Shown: positions 19,857 to 30,072, counted from the first letter of the stretch. The stretch: 64,000 bases of DNA from an uncultured Lachnospiraceae bacterium (GCA_944383545.1 CALWPY010000004.1:124001-188000); one strand, 5' to 3'. The notes: generated from the sequence alone by a model not told the origin. Program-made: numbers and translations.

Positions 19857-19917
19857 GACAAACTATCGTTAAGCTGAGATTTTTTCAATATAATTTTTCA
19901 CTTCTGCCATCATATTA

Positions 19918-20766
19918 TTATGACAAAATATTTATATCGCCATCAAATACTGTTGTCGCAGGTCCTGTCATGTATACTATATTTTCTTCCCTGTCCCAAT
20001 TAATAACAAGGTCACCGCCCAAAAGCGATACCGTAACCTCATCATCAGTTTTTCCATTCAATATACATGCAACTGCTGTTGCACAGGCTCCCGTACCGCA
20101 GGCAAGGGTTTCTCCCGTCCCCCTTTCCCATACGCGCATCTTTACATGCTTTCTGTCTGTCACCTGAACAAACTCAGCATTTATTCTGTTTGGAAACATT
20201 TCATGGTTTTCAAATAAAGGTCCGACTTCTTCCAGAGGGAAACTGTCCGTATCATCCACAAATACCACGCTGTGAGGATTTCCCATGGAAACGCATGTGG
20301 TTTTATACACTTTTCCTTCCACGGTAATCGGCACCTGAACTGCAATATCGAGATTCTTATCAGAAAGATTAACCGGAATAAGCTCAGGTTTTAAAATCGG
20401 AGCTCCCATGTTTACCTTTACAGAGCTTACTTTTTCATTTTCAACATTAAGTTTTAGATATTTTATACCCGCAAGAGTTTCCACTGAAATTTCTTTTTTG
20501 TCAGTAAGCCCATAATCATAAACATACTTTCCCACACATCTTATACCGTTTCCACACATTTCAGAGCGGGAGCCGTCGGCATTATACATATCCATTTTAA
20601 AATCCGCAATTTCACTTGGTTTTATAAGTATCAGCCCGTCAGAGCCTATACCGAAATGCCTGTCACTAAGCTTTACGGCAAGTTTCTCGGGATTTTCCAC
20701 CTTTTCCTTAAAGCAGTTTATATATACATAATCATTTCCTAAACCTTCCATTTTTGTAAATTTCAT
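19918..20766 (-). CDS. dapF: Diaminopimelate epimerase
   Basis: 282 residues. [17 protein letters not shown] opens the family fold. The two catalytic cysteines lie in [16 protein letters not shown] and [15 protein letters not shown]. It converts LL- to meso-diaminopimelate, the form used in peptidoglycan and as lysine precursor. AAGGAGGGG lies upstream of the ATG. It neighbours dapL; the 161-base gap between them contains the dapL promoter and no clear terminator. Confidence 0.97.
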   Translation of the reverse strand: MKFTKMEGLGNDYVYINCFKEKVENPEKLAVKLSDRHFGIGSDGLILIKPSEIADFKMDMYNADGSRSEMCGNGIRCVGKYVYDYGLTDKKEISVETLAGIKYLKLNVENEKVSSVKVNMGAPILKPELIPVNLSDKNLDIAVQVPITVEGKVYKTTCVSMGNPHSVVFVDDTDSFPLEEVGPLFENHEMFPNRINAEFVQVTDRKHVKMRVWERGTGETLACGTGACATAVACILNGKTDDEVTVSLLGGDLVINWDREENIVYMTGPATTVFDGDINILS

Positions 20767-20944
20767 AATACCCCTCCTTCAGGTTTATAATTATTTTTAG
20801 ATTAATTATATCTTCTAATCAATTTTAAAATAACACAGCGGGGTATTATTTTCAATCAGTCGGTTTTTTCATTATCTGCTTTCTGATTGTCGTAAAATGC
20901 TTTATAATTATGTAATACCTCATTTAATAATTATAAAACAGCAC

Positions 20945-20975
20945 AGCAGGATGCTCTTTTACAGAACATCCTGCT
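20945..20975 (-). terminator. Hairpin terminator after the 279-residue membrane protein gene
   Basis: AGCAGGATG (20945-20953) and CATCCTGCT (20967-20975) form a perfect 9-base stem with a 13-base loop. On the minus strand it is followed by GTGCTGTTTTATAATTA, an imperfect U run. It lies just after the gene's stop and about 180 bases before the dapF start. Confidence 0.7.
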
Positions 20976-20993
20976 ACCTTAATTTACCATATG

Positions 20994-21833
20994 TTACTGG
21001 TTGTTATCATTTCCGTCACAGTATCCGTTTCCAGCATCTGTTCCTGCTCCTGTATTACTTCCGCCGTCATAATATCCGTTGTTATCATACCCGGTCCCCT
21101 GATTCTGATTAGAAGCATCTCCGTTATAATAACCCATTGAATCCTGATTTGTTCCATAGTTTTCAGGGTTATAATATGCATAATTCTGTGGATTTCCATT
21201 GTAAGTTTCCACTACATTCTGAACAGGCGCAGCTTTTTCTTTCTTTCCGGCTCTTATTCCAAGTATCAGGAATATAAGTCCTATTATAAATAAAACCCCG
21301 GCTATTCCTAAAGCAATCAATCCCATCTGCTTTGTATTTGTGGTATCAACCGTCCAGAGGTAAGCATACTGAGGAATCTCATCACTGGTATAACCCATAT
21401 CCATCAGATAATCTTCAAAATAGTCCTGTTCCTCTGTCTGCATCTTTGTAAGTGTTCCTGTAAACTGGGTAGGAACAGGATAACTTTCTGCATCACCATC
21501 CAGATATTCCCATGTATCATCTATAATGTCATCAACAGTATCCTTATCACTTTCCCTTACTGCCATGCTGATAAACTTTGAATCATCCAGCCATACAATG
21601 CAATAATACTCAGTGGAAGTGGTTACACCGTTTCTCTGATGCTCAAGCGTTGCAAACCAGTCTATAACCGCATCTACATCCACTGTAACAGGTGTTCCCT
21701 CTTCAGGATTTTCCATTGCCTCAAGTATGTCTACCGGCTCCTGAAATACAAGTTTTACCGAATCAATACAGGCAAATACAATAACTCCTGCCAATATCCA
21801 ACATACAATTGTGTAAACTATCTTTTTTCCCAT
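20994..21833 (-). CDS. Two-pass membrane protein with a Gly/Asn/Tyr-rich tail
   Basis: 279 residues. Membrane segments at about 5-25 and 170-192 flank an outer domain of about 140 residues containing EPVDILEAMENPEEGTPVTV and DYYC-like/FISM motifs. After the second segment a charged KKEKAA stretch leads to a 75-residue tail almost wholly of Gly, Asn, Tyr, Gln, Asp and Ser, predicted to be cytoplasmic and disordered. The outer domain is clearly homologous to the next gene upstream (21905-22597), so the two are tandem paralogues. I do not recognise a function. Confidence 0.75.
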   Translation of the reverse strand: MGKKIVYTIVCWILAGVIVFACIDSVKLVFQEPVDILEAMENPEEGTPVTVDVDAVIDWFATLEHQRNGVTTSTEYYCIVWLDDSKFISMAVRESDKDTVDDIIDDTWEYLDGDAESYPVPTQFTGTLTKMQTEEQDYFEDYLMDMGYTSDEIPQYAYLWTVDTTNTKQMGLIALGIAGVLFIIGLIFLILGIRAGKKEKAAPVQNVVETYNGNPQNYAYYNPENYGTNQDSMGYYNGDASNQNQGTGYDNNGYYDGGSNTGAGTDAGNGYCDGNDNNQ

Positions 21834-21904
21834 AGTAAAATAATCTCCCTCTTTTTTTATTTTTTATTTATTGTTTACTCCTGTGAACCGCTTATATGTC
21901 ATAT

Positions 21905-22597
21905 TTATCTGCAGTTGTTTTGCCAGTTATAAACATTAAATTTATTTTTACTCAGTTCTTCTTCCCTGCGTTTTTCTTTTTTCAGCTTCACCATTCCGAC
22001 GATAAGAAGTATAAGGCCGAGGAAAAACAGAAAAATAATACATCCCAAGGTTATATATCCACTCTGTCGTGAAACTTTTGTATCAATCGTATAATAATAT
22101 GCCGTACCGGAAAGCCCGGAATCGCCATGGTCCAACGCCCTTAAGTAAGACTTAAAAAATGTTTTTTCCTTTGAGCTAAGTTCCCTTAAAACTCCTGAAA
22201 ATTCAGTTTTTACAGGCAGGCTGTCCCTGTCCCCGTCAATATATGCCCATGTAAGCGGTATTATATTATCAATTATATATTTTTGACCTTCATCCACTTT
22301 CATGCTTATAAACGTAGAATTGTCAAGCCACAGCATGCAGTAGTAATCCGTAGAAACAACCCTTCCGTCTCTTTCCTGCTCATAAGCTTCATACCAGTCC
22401 AAAACCGCATCAACCTGTACAGTAACAGCCTTTCCTTCTTTAGGATTTTCAAGAGCTTCCATGATGTCAACCGGCTCTTGTAACGAAAACCATATTGAAT
22501 TCCTGCAAATAAAAGCACAGGCGGCTGCTACAATCCATAATACAATTCCAACAGACAGAGAAACTCCTGAATAATTATTTACTTTATCCATAAGCAT
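21905..22597 (-). CDS. Two-pass membrane protein, paralogue of the 279-residue protein
   Basis: 230 residues. It shares with its neighbour the sequence EPVDIMEALENPKEGKAVTV, then VDAVLDWYEAYEQ, STDYYCMLWLDNSTFISM and the spacing of the two membrane segments (about 15-35 and 180-203). It ends in a short basic KLKKEKRREEELS tail and lacks the Gly/Asn/Tyr-rich extension. Function unknown. AGAGGAG lies just before the first ATG; a second ATG two codons in is equally plausible. It starts 19 bases after glgB stops. Confidence 0.75.
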   Translation of the reverse strand: MLMDKVNNYSGVSLSVGIVLWIVAAACAFICRNSIWFSLQEPVDIMEALENPKEGKAVTVQVDAVLDWYEAYEQERDGRVVSTDYYCMLWLDNSTFISMKVDEGQKYIIDNIIPLTWAYIDGDRDSLPVKTEFSGVLRELSSKEKTFFKSYLRALDHGDSGLSGTAYYYTIDTKVSRQSGYITLGCIIFLFFLGLILLIVGMVKLKKEKRREEELSKNKFNVYNWQNNCR

Positions 22598-22616
22598 TTT
22601 CTCCTCTACTTACGGA

Positions 22617-24845
22617 TTAGCTCTTATAATTATACTTAAATACCATAACCGAAAGCGGCGGCACATCTATAACCATTGAGTTTTTCATTTTATCGCATGG
22701 CTCAGGTACAGCCTTAATCTTCTTTTTATTATGTCTTCCCTGTCCGCCGTACTTTTCATCATCAGAATTAAGTATCTCAGTATATTCCGTAATACATGGT
22801 GCTCCTATCTGATATCCCTTTCTTTCAACAGGCACAAAATTGCATACAAACATAAGCTGGTCCGTTGTAGTACTGCCTCTTCTCACAAATGCAACTATGC
22901 CTGAATCCGCATCATCACATTTTACCCACTCAAATCCAATGACTTCGTTATCATTATAATACATGCAGTCATACTTTGTATAAAGGTCATTTAAATCTCT
23001 TACAAAGGTCTGCATTTCTTTATGAAGCGGTTTATCCAAAAGGTACCAGTCAAGACTTCTTGCCTCACTCCATTCACGAAGCTGGGCAAATTCCTGTCCC
23101 ATAAAGAGAAGCTTCTTTCCAGGGTGTCCGTACATAAATCCGTATGCAGTCCTTAAGTTCGCAAATTTATCTACCTCGAATCCCGGCATCTTGTTTATCA
23201 TCGAACATTTAAGGTGTACAACCTCATCATGAGATATTACAAGCACATAATTTTCAGCATAGGTATATGAAAGACTGAATGTGAGTCTGTTATGATTAAA
23301 CTTTCTGAAATAAGGGTCAAGCTTCATGTATTCAAGGAAATCATTCATCCATCCCATGTTCCACTTGAATAAAAATCCAAGTCCGCCCATTGACACAGGT
23401 GCGGTAACTCCCGCCCATGCGGTCGACTCTTCAGCTATAAGAAATGCTCCCGGATTTCTGTCTTCCATAACCTGATTTACATTTCTTAAAAGGTCTATTG
23501 CTTCAAGATTTTCTTTGCCACCGTTTTTATTAGGAAGCCACTGTCCGTCCTGCTTTCCGTAATCAAGATAAAGCATGGAAGCAACCGCATCCACGCGGAG
23601 CGCATCCACATGGAATTTTTCCACCCAGAACAGTGCATTTGCAACGAGGAAGTTCACAACCTCATTTCTTGAATAATCAAATATATATGTTCCCCAGTCG
23701 GGATGTTCTCCCCTTCTTGGGTCAGGATGCTCATAAAGAGGCATACCGTCAAATCTTCCCAGTCCGTGGGCATCTCTCGGAAAATGAGCAGGTACCCAGT
23801 CAAGAATTACGCTTATTCCCTTTTCATGCATGTAATTTACAAAGTACATGAAATCTTCAGGTGTTCCGTATCTGCTTGTAGGTGCAAAATAGTTGGTTAC
23901 CTGATATCCCCATGAGCCGTCAAAAGGATACTCTGCTATACCCATAAGCTCGATATGGGTATATTTCATATCAAGCAGATAATCGGCAAGCATATGCGCT
24001 AAATCTCTGTAATTATAAAATCCGAAATCAGAGTCCTCGTCCTTCTTTTTCCATGAGCCTAAGTGACATTCATAAATACTCATAGGCTTCTTTATACGCT
24101 TAACCCTTGTAACCTTTTTACGGGCATCAATCCATTCCTTATCCGTCCACTTAAAATTCTCTAAATCAAAAACTATATTTGCATTGTCGGGACGCATCTG
24201 GTTGTAATTTCCATAAGGGTCTGCCTTGTATAATATTTCTCCGTATCTTGTGAGAATCTGATATTTATATACGGCTCCCGGATTTACATCAGGTATGAAT
24301 ATCTCATGTATTCCCGATGCAGAATGTATCTGCATGGGATTTAACGCTCCGTCCCACATATTAAAGTCTCCGACAACACTTACACGTCTTGCATTCGGAG
24401 CCCATACGGCAAAGTAAGTTCCCTGCACGCCGTCAATGGTCATAGGATGAGCACCCATTTTATTGTAAATATCATAATTTTTTCCTTCTGCATAAAGATA
24501 TGCATCATAATCAGTCATAAGCCCGTCAAAAGCATAGCAGTCTGCCGAAGTAACAGTTGTTCCGTCATAATATTCTGTTACAAGCCTGTATTTACTTCCG
24601 TCAAATTTTTTCTTCGGAAAATAAATCCCATAAAATCCGTCTTCGCCTACCTTTTCCATAGGAATAAGATTTTTCCCCTGCGGAGACTTAACAGAAACCG
24701 ATACCGAATGAGGCTTATAGCAGGTAATTACCTGTCCGTCACCATAATCATGATTTCCGAGCAGATGTTTCGGAGCATTAAGTTTTCCGTCCATAAGCTC
24801 ATCATAAAGTATCCAGTTAATCCAGTTCTGTAATTTATTATTCAT
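22617..24845 (-). CDS. glgB: 1,4-alpha-glucan branching enzyme GlgB
   Basis: 742 residues. An N-terminal CBM48-type region (about 120-220, with YFAVWAPNARRVSVVGDFNMW) precedes the GH13 barrel. Catalytic residues are visible as DALRVDAVASMLYLDY (nucleophile Asp), AFLIAEES (acid/base Glu) and VISHDEVVH (transition-state Asp). GYQVTNYFAPTSRYGTPEDF is typical of branching enzymes. It makes the alpha-1,6 branches of glycogen, complementing GlgC/GlgD encoded at 3.3-5.7 kb. It starts 13 bases after purH stops, an odd but not rare operon partner. Confidence 0.96.
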   Translation of the reverse strand: MNNKLQNWINWILYDELMDGKLNAPKHLLGNHDYGDGQVITCYKPHSVSVSVKSPQGKNLIPMEKVGEDGFYGIYFPKKKFDGSKYRLVTEYYDGTTVTSADCYAFDGLMTDYDAYLYAEGKNYDIYNKMGAHPMTIDGVQGTYFAVWAPNARRVSVVGDFNMWDGALNPMQIHSASGIHEIFIPDVNPGAVYKYQILTRYGEILYKADPYGNYNQMRPDNANIVFDLENFKWTDKEWIDARKKVTRVKRIKKPMSIYECHLGSWKKKDEDSDFGFYNYRDLAHMLADYLLDMKYTHIELMGIAEYPFDGSWGYQVTNYFAPTSRYGTPEDFMYFVNYMHEKGISVILDWVPAHFPRDAHGLGRFDGMPLYEHPDPRRGEHPDWGTYIFDYSRNEVVNFLVANALFWVEKFHVDALRVDAVASMLYLDYGKQDGQWLPNKNGGKENLEAIDLLRNVNQVMEDRNPGAFLIAEESTAWAGVTAPVSMGGLGFLFKWNMGWMNDFLEYMKLDPYFRKFNHNRLTFSLSYTYAENYVLVISHDEVVHLKCSMINKMPGFEVDKFANLRTAYGFMYGHPGKKLLFMGQEFAQLREWSEARSLDWYLLDKPLHKEMQTFVRDLNDLYTKYDCMYYNDNEVIGFEWVKCDDADSGIVAFVRRGSTTTDQLMFVCNFVPVERKGYQIGAPCITEYTEILNSDDEKYGGQGRHNKKKIKAVPEPCDKMKNSMVIDVPPLSVMVFKYNYKS

Positions 24846-24858
24846 TACATTCCTCCTT

Positions 24859-26412
24859 TTAATGCCTGAAATGCCTCATACCCGTAAATACCATGGCAAT
24901 TCCGTACTCATCGCATTTATCGATGGAAAGCTGGTCTCTCATTGCTCCTCCCGGCTGTATAATCGCCGTAATTCCTGCCTTTGCTGCAGCCTCCACGCAA
25001 TCATCGAATGGGAAAAAGGCGTCCGAAGCCATTACGGCTCCTTTTATGGCATCTTCACCAATCTGAGTTCTGGCATGCTCTATACCCTGCTCGGTAGCCC
25101 AGATTCTGTTCACCTGTCCCGGTCCGATTCCTACAGTCTGCTTATCCTTTGCATAAGCAATACCGTTTGATTTAACATACTTTACAACCTTCCATGCAAA
25201 CTTTAAGTCCTCCATCTCCTTTTCGGTAGGCTGTCTCTTTGTCACAACCTTTAAGTCCTCTTCGTTATACATTGGGCTGTCTACAGTCTGTACAACAAGT
25301 CCGCCGTTTACTTTCTTCATGTCAAGGGCATCTTCCGGCTGTTTAACCGAAATATCCTCTAATGTAAGTATACGTATATTTTTCTTCCTGCAGAGGATTT
25401 CCAGTGCCTCATCAGTATATGATGGTGCAACCACAACCTCCATGAACATCTCGCTGATATCCTTTGCAATATCCGCTGATATCTCTCTGTTTGCTACAAC
25501 TATTCCGCCGAAAATAGAAGTTTCATCTGCCTCGTAAGCTTTGCGCCATGCAGTATAAATATCATCGGCTGAGCCCACTCCGCAAGGATTACCGTGCTTG
25601 CAGGCAACGACCGTCGGCTCATCAAATTCCTTAAGAAGCTCTAAAGCTCCGTTTGTATCATTTATATTGTTATATGAAAGTTCTTTACCGTTAAGCTGTT
25701 TTGCTGATGTAAGAGAGCCTTTTAATTTTCCTATTTCTTTATAGAAAGCAGCCTTCTGGTGGCTGTTTTCACCATAGCGCATTTCCTGTACTTTTTCATA
25801 AGTCAGAGTAAGTGTTTCAGGGAATGATTTATCTCCTCTTTCTTTTTTAAGATAGGCTGCTATCATAGCGTCATAATTTGCCGTATGCTGGAACACCTTC
25901 TGCATAAGATAGAATTTGGTATCAAGAGATACTTCTCCCGAAGCCTTAAGCTCCGAAAGTACAGTTTCATAATCCGCAGGGTCAATTACAACCGCAACAT
26001 CCTGATAATTCTTTGCCGCCGCACGAAGCATGGTAGGTCCGCCTATATCAATATTTTCCACTGCCTCTGCCCTTGTAACCCCGTCCTTCATAATTGTCTG
26101 CTTGAAAGGATAGAGATTTACGATTACCATATCAATGGTTTCTATATTAAGTTCCTTGAGAGTCTTCATATGCTCTTCATTGCTTCTCATTGCAAGAAGT
26201 CCCGCATGTACTACAGGGTGAAGGGTTTTTACTCTTCCATCCAGACATTCAGGAAAACCTGTAAGCTCGGAAATTTCTATTGCAGATATTCCTTCTTCTT
26301 TAAGCTTATTATATGTTCCTCCGGTTGAAATAATTTCAACTCCCAGTGAAACAAGTTCTTTTGCCAGCTCTACAATTCCTGTTTTGTCAGAAACACTTAT
26401 TAATGCTCTCAT
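24859..26412 (-). CDS. purH: Bifunctional AICAR transformylase / IMP cyclohydrolase
   Basis: 517 residues, the usual length. The N-terminal cyclohydrolase domain opens [16 protein letters not shown] with [11 protein letters not shown] and [19 protein letters not shown]. The transformylase domain carries [24 protein letters not shown] (with its Lys-His pair) and a C-terminal [19 protein letters not shown]. It performs the last two steps of purine synthesis to IMP. No other pur gene is adjacent; the PurM-like protein at 39.4 kb is a separate fusion. Confidence 0.97.
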   Translation of the reverse strand: MRALISVSDKTGIVELAKELVSLGVEIISTGGTYNKLKEEGISAIEISELTGFPECLDGRVKTLHPVVHAGLLAMRSNEEHMKTLKELNIETIDMVIVNLYPFKQTIMKDGVTRAEAVENIDIGGPTMLRAAAKNYQDVAVVIDPADYETVLSELKASGEVSLDTKFYLMQKVFQHTANYDAMIAAYLKKERGDKSFPETLTLTYEKVQEMRYGENSHQKAAFYKEIGKLKGSLTSAKQLNGKELSYNNINDTNGALELLKEFDEPTVVACKHGNPCGVGSADDIYTAWRKAYEADETSIFGGIVVANREISADIAKDISEMFMEVVVAPSYTDEALEILCRKKNIRILTLEDISVKQPEDALDMKKVNGGLVVQTVDSPMYNEEDLKVVTKRQPTEKEMEDLKFAWKVVKYVKSNGIAYAKDKQTVGIGPGQVNRIWATEQGIEHARTQIGEDAIKGAVMASDAFFPFDDCVEAAAKAGITAIIQPGGAMRDQLSIDKCDEYGIAMVFTGMRHFRH

Positions 26413-26443
26413 TCTGATTTAACCTCCGTATATTTATTAATTA

Positions 26444-27112
26444 TCAGAACCTGTGCGGTCTGTTTATAAACCTTATAATTAATCGTATCAGCACAAATAC
26501 GCCTGCCAAAGCAAGTACCGCCATGATGTAAAAAAGCGCAGTGTTTAAAGCCAGATTAGGCGGAAGAATGTCCGTAAATCCGTCACCCGAATCAAAAAAC
26601 GAATAGTCCTTATGAATAACCATATCCCTTACTCCTTTAATTACAGGATTTCCGGATACAAAGAATCTAATCATATTTAATAATGTAAGAAATATTCCTC
26701 CCAATGCCCCATATAAAAACGACTGATATCTTTTCCTCTTTGCAGCCTTTATGAAGAAAAATAAAAAAGCCGCCACACTTATCACGGCAAAAACCACCGC
26801 CCTGTCATAATATGACTTAAGACTAGATATCCTGTCCGTGTTTTCCCCGGACAAATTTATTGTAAGTCCTGAAAAATCACGATTTCCAAACCTGCAAAAT
26901 TCATCCTTAAGTATCTCATAATTTAACTCTGCTTCAAAAGAGCCCTCACTTCCTGTTAATTCTTCAGCAGAATTTCTGTAGGCCCACAGGCTGTTCGCCG
27001 TGATTATAAGAGCCATGCATATTATAAAAACTGCCAGAAAAAATGATGCTGCAAGTTCTGACAGCTTGTACTTTTCTGTTTTTGTGTTGAATCTTAATCT
27101 TATTTTTTGCAT
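26444..27112 (-). CDS. Integral membrane protein, DUF1461/TIGR01906-like
   Basis: 222 residues with four membrane segments (about 23-45, 100-118, 130-150 and 185-212). An outer loop of about 55 residues follows the first. The motif IHKDYSFFDSGDGFTDILPPN between segments three and four matches the F-H-x-x-F-F...D...L-P pattern of the DUF1461 family, which is found in Firmicutes and has no known function. The match is from memory and only moderate. It lies 31 bases upstream of purH. Confidence 0.6.
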   Translation of the reverse strand: MQKIRLRFNTKTEKYKLSELAASFFLAVFIICMALIITANSLWAYRNSAEELTGSEGSFEAELNYEILKDEFCRFGNRDFSGLTINLSGENTDRISSLKSYYDRAVVFAVISVAAFLFFFIKAAKRKRYQSFLYGALGGIFLTLLNMIRFFVSGNPVIKGVRDMVIHKDYSFFDSGDGFTDILPPNLALNTALFYIMAVLALAGVFVLIRLIIRFINRPHRF

Positions 27113-27188
27113 ATCATTTACATTTTAACACCTAAAATAATATATGTAAAGAAACTTATCCTTAATGTTTTTTGGAATTGGGGTGATT

Positions 27189-27791
27189 CTATTTTAACCC
27201 CAGTGCCTCTTTTGCCAGCCCGTCTGCCATGTCGTTATATTTATCACCTGAATGTCCTTTTACCTTCACAAATTTTACATCAACTGTTTTTCCTGCATTT
27301 TTGTAAAATTCTGCATATGCCGCGGTGCCTTCTCTTGTCGTCTGCCACGCTCCCGTGCACCATTTTTCAATTCCCGCGTAGTCGTAATATATTGTGAGAT
27401 ACCGGATATTATTATCCATACAGTACTGCATTGCAGCTTCAGCGCCCTTTATTTCTCCTGCCACATTTCTCATTTCGGCATACTTATCATTTTCATATTT
27501 TTTTGAAGCTTTGAGCATCTGTCCGTCATAAAAAATTACCATACCATAGGAATACGAAGAAGTTTTTACGTCGTAGCTTCCGTCCACATATGCCACGGCA
27601 TGGTCTTTATCGGTTTTAATCATGTCACAGTCGCAATTATCAATGTTTAAGAATGCGCGGGCGTCTGAAAGACTTGAAAAGCCCTTAAAAACCGGTTTGG
27701 AATATCCGTTTACCTGCTTCTGACATTCTTCCCATGTATCATAAATTCCCGGCACTCTTCCTTCCTTTACCGCATAATATTTTTTTGCCAC
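27189..27791 (-). CDS. rnhA: Ribonuclease HI with N-terminal viroplasmin-like (RNase H1 N) domain
   Basis: 200 residues from a GTG at 27791, which has GGGAGGA seven bases upstream; the frame is open a little further to 27809. Residues 1-45 are the small hybrid-binding domain (AKKYYAVKEGRVPGIYDTWE, then KGFSSLSDARAFL). The RNase H fold follows: AYVDGSYD (first Asp), GEIKGAEAAMQYC (Glu), YYDYAGIEKW (Asp) and KVKGHSGDKYNDMADGLAKEA (His and last Asp). It degrades RNA in RNA:DNA hybrids. All catalytic residues are present. Confidence 0.94.
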   Translation of the reverse strand: MAKKYYAVKEGRVPGIYDTWEECQKQVNGYSKPVFKGFSSLSDARAFLNIDNCDCDMIKTDKDHAVAYVDGSYDVKTSSYSYGMVIFYDGQMLKASKKYENDKYAEMRNVAGEIKGAEAAMQYCMDNNIRYLTIYYDYAGIEKWCTGAWQTTREGTAAYAEFYKNAGKTVDVKFVKVKGHSGDKYNDMADGLAKEALGLK

Positions 27792-27846
27792 AAAGTCTTC
27801 CTCCCTCATATCTTCTTAAATAATATATTTTTTATAACACAAAAAA

Positions 27847-27897
27847 AGAAGATTAACAACCTGATTTCCTGTATATAATCAGAACTGTTAATCTTCT
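27847..27897 (-). terminator. Terminator after the flavodoxin lipoprotein gene
   Basis: AGAAGATTAACA (27847-27858) pairs perfectly with TGTTAATCTTCT (27886-27897). An inner stem CTGAT/ATCAG lies within the loop. On the minus strand a T7 run follows. It closes the TetR-controlled redox operon. Confidence 0.88.
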
Positions 27898-27922
27898 GCC
27901 TTTTTAATTAATAAATTAAAAC

Positions 27923-28963
27923 TTATTCCGCCCTTTTTAATACTGCTGAAAAATCACTGTCTTTTTCTGACAGTATTTCCATGCCTGACTCAACATGTCC
28001 AAGTAAAATCAATCCGTCTGACTCTCCGAAATCCTGATAAAATATTGCCAGATTACCCCATGGCGCATACAGACATAAATCACCTTCCTCAGGGTCACAG
28101 CTTTCCGGCTCCCCCTCCGCAGGCAGTTCTTTGGTCAGATAGCTTATTTTTTCAGTCTGATTAAAATCCTCAAACTCAAGCTCTAACGGAAGCATTTCAT
28201 ATAAGGCATTTGCCGCAGGAGTATCATATAAGGTAATTACGATTTCCTCTTCGTCCACAACCATTATGACCGTCTTTTCTCCGTCTTCTTCAGCCATTTC
28301 TTCAGATGATGTTTCTCCGCTTATTTCTGTTTCCACAAATCCAAGTCTGTCCAGCCACTCATTTACTTCAGACTGTGATTCATCCACATCCGGGCGGTAA
28401 ATTCCTATTGGCTCAAGTATTTCCACAGAGTCAGGCAAATCAGCTTCAATATCCTGAATAGTAGATGCAAGACCTCCCGTACCATGTGTAACAAAAGGAA
28501 TTACTGTTTTCCCGGAAAAATCATATTCTTCAAGGAAGCTGTGAATTGCCATGGGAACAGTATACCACCAGTTTGGAAAACCAAGGTAAGGCTCTGTTAC
28601 AATAATGGAAAACAAATCTCCTCCCGTACGCTCCTCTATCCATGCAGCAATTTTCGCAGCATTTCCGGGCGCAAGAACACTTGCAGAAGTGGTGGCGTCC
28701 ACATCAACAGAATCAGGGTCTTCTACAACCGTATTATCCGCCCATGTAAAATAAGCAATCAGAATCCTGCTTGTTTCCGATGCATTGTCAGAGCTCTGTG
28801 TATCGGCTTCCTCAGATGATGTATCAGTCTCATAAGCTGAAGTAACCGTAGCATCACTATCATTTATATCCGACGTGTTTTCCTGAAAATTTCCGGACCC
28901 GCCACAGGCTGTCAGAGAAAAAATCATACATATACTAACAAAAAATGTTATAAACTTTTTCAT
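27923..28963 (-). CDS. Flavodoxin-domain lipoprotein with cyclophilin-like domain
   Basis: 346 residues from the ATG at 28963, with AGAGGTGAG seven bases upstream; the GTG at 28975 overlaps that site. A lipoprotein signal ends in LTACGGSG, so Cys is the lipidated residue (about position 19). A Ser/Asp/Thr-rich linker leads to a flavodoxin fold (about 65-205: ILIAYFTWADNT, PYLGFPNWWYTVPMAI, PFVTHGTGG). The C-terminal 110 residues (MVVDEEEIVITLYDTPAANAL) form a cyclophilin-like domain. It is probably an FMN-binding redox protein outside the membrane. Last gene of the TetR operon. Confidence 0.88.
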   Translation of the reverse strand: MKKFITFFVSICMIFSLTACGGSGNFQENTSDINDSDATVTSAYETDTSSEEADTQSSDNASETSRILIAYFTWADNTVVEDPDSVDVDATTSASVLAPGNAAKIAAWIEERTGGDLFSIIVTEPYLGFPNWWYTVPMAIHSFLEEYDFSGKTVIPFVTHGTGGLASTIQDIEADLPDSVEILEPIGIYRPDVDESQSEVNEWLDRLGFVETEISGETSSEEMAEEDGEKTVIMVVDEEEIVITLYDTPAANALYEMLPLELEFEDFNQTEKISYLTKELPAEGEPESCDPEEGDLCLYAPWGNLAIFYQDFGESDGLILLGHVESGMEILSEKDSDFSAVLKRAE

Positions 28964-29032
28964 ATTATATCTCACCTCTAATCTAATTTCTTCCGACTGT
29001 CAGGACATAATGTTTTCCGCTCTGAGGTGATG

Positions 29033-30061
29033 TTATTTTTCAGCAGTCCAGACCTGCTTTTTCCCTGAATCCGAAGCCGTATTCTGTGCCATAACACCTA
29101 CCAGTCTGTGCGGAACATAAGGCTCTTCCAGATAAGATATTTCTTCCTCGGATAATTTTAAATCCGTCGCCTTTACGGCTCCTTCAATATGATTAAGCTT
29201 CGTTGCACCCACCACCGGAGCCGTTACTTTTTCCAAAAGCCATGAAAGAGAAATTTCCGTCATTGACACACCGTGCTTTTCGGCAAGCTCTGCCACTCTG
29301 TTTATGATTATTCCGTCCTGCTCTGCGGTAGCGTCATACTTAAGCCTTGCATAATCATCTTCCTTAAGACGCTTAGAGGTTTCTCCCGGATGTTTTGCAA
29401 GACGTCCGCCCGCAAGGACGCTGTACGGTGTCATGGCAATATTATCTTCTGCACACAGCTTTGCCATTTCCCGTTCCTCTTCACGAAAGATTAAGTTATA
29501 ATGTCCCTGTACCGATACAAATTTTGCAAAGCCTTCCTTTTCAGCCAGTGCATTTGCTTTGGCAAGCTGCCATGCATAGCAGTTTGAAATCCCGATATAA
29601 CGGACCTTTCCTGCCTTTACCATATTGCTTAAGCCTTCCATTATGTCATAAAGCGGTGTCCTGTAATCCCACATATGGTAAATATATAAATCCACATAAT
29701 CCATTCCCAGATTTTCAAGACTCTTATTTAACATAGTCTCTATGTGCTTCTGACCCGTGATTTTTGCTTCTATTTCTTCATTAGTACGTGGAAGGAACTT
29801 TGTGGCAACCACTACATCGTCCCTTTTTGCATAATCTTTAAGAGCACGTCCCAGATACTGTTCACTGGTGCCGTTCTGATAAGCTATGGCAGTATCAAAA
29901 AAATTTACTCCAAGTTCCAGTCCCCGTTTTATAATTTCACGGGAATTTTCCTCATCAACAGTCCAGCTGTGCTGACCGTTTCCCGCTTCTCCAAAGCCCA
30001 TACAACCCATACATATACGGGAAACCTTTAATTCCGAATTACCTAAATTTATATACTGCAT
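29033..30061 (-). CDS. Aldo/keto reductase
   Basis: 342 residues. The catalytic tetrad can be followed: Asp in NFFDTAIAYQNG with its Tyr, Lys in VVVATKF and His in LYIYHMWDYRTPL. ISLSWLLEKVTAPVVGATKLNHI is the NADPH-binding end. These enzymes reduce carbonyl compounds with NADPH. It lies in an operon with a TetR regulator, an FMN reductase-like protein and a flavodoxin lipoprotein, which suggests a response to reactive carbonyls or quinones (inference). Confidence 0.93.
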   Translation of the reverse strand: MQYINLGNSELKVSRICMGCMGFGEAGNGQHSWTVDEENSREIIKRGLELGVNFFDTAIAYQNGTSEQYLGRALKDYAKRDDVVVATKFLPRTNEEIEAKITGQKHIETMLNKSLENLGMDYVDLYIYHMWDYRTPLYDIMEGLSNMVKAGKVRYIGISNCYAWQLAKANALAEKEGFAKFVSVQGHYNLIFREEEREMAKLCAEDNIAMTPYSVLAGGRLAKHPGETSKRLKEDDYARLKYDATAEQDGIIINRVAELAEKHGVSMTEISLSWLLEKVTAPVVGATKLNHIEGAVKATDLKLSEEEISYLEEPYVPHRLVGVMAQNTASDSGKKQVWTAEK

Positions 30062-30072
30062 AACAACCCTCC

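Noticed and set aside
19872-19917. 14-codon peptide MMAEVKNYIEKISA just after dapF
   Set aside because: No ribosome binding site and no sign of conservation; probably chance in AT-rich sequence.
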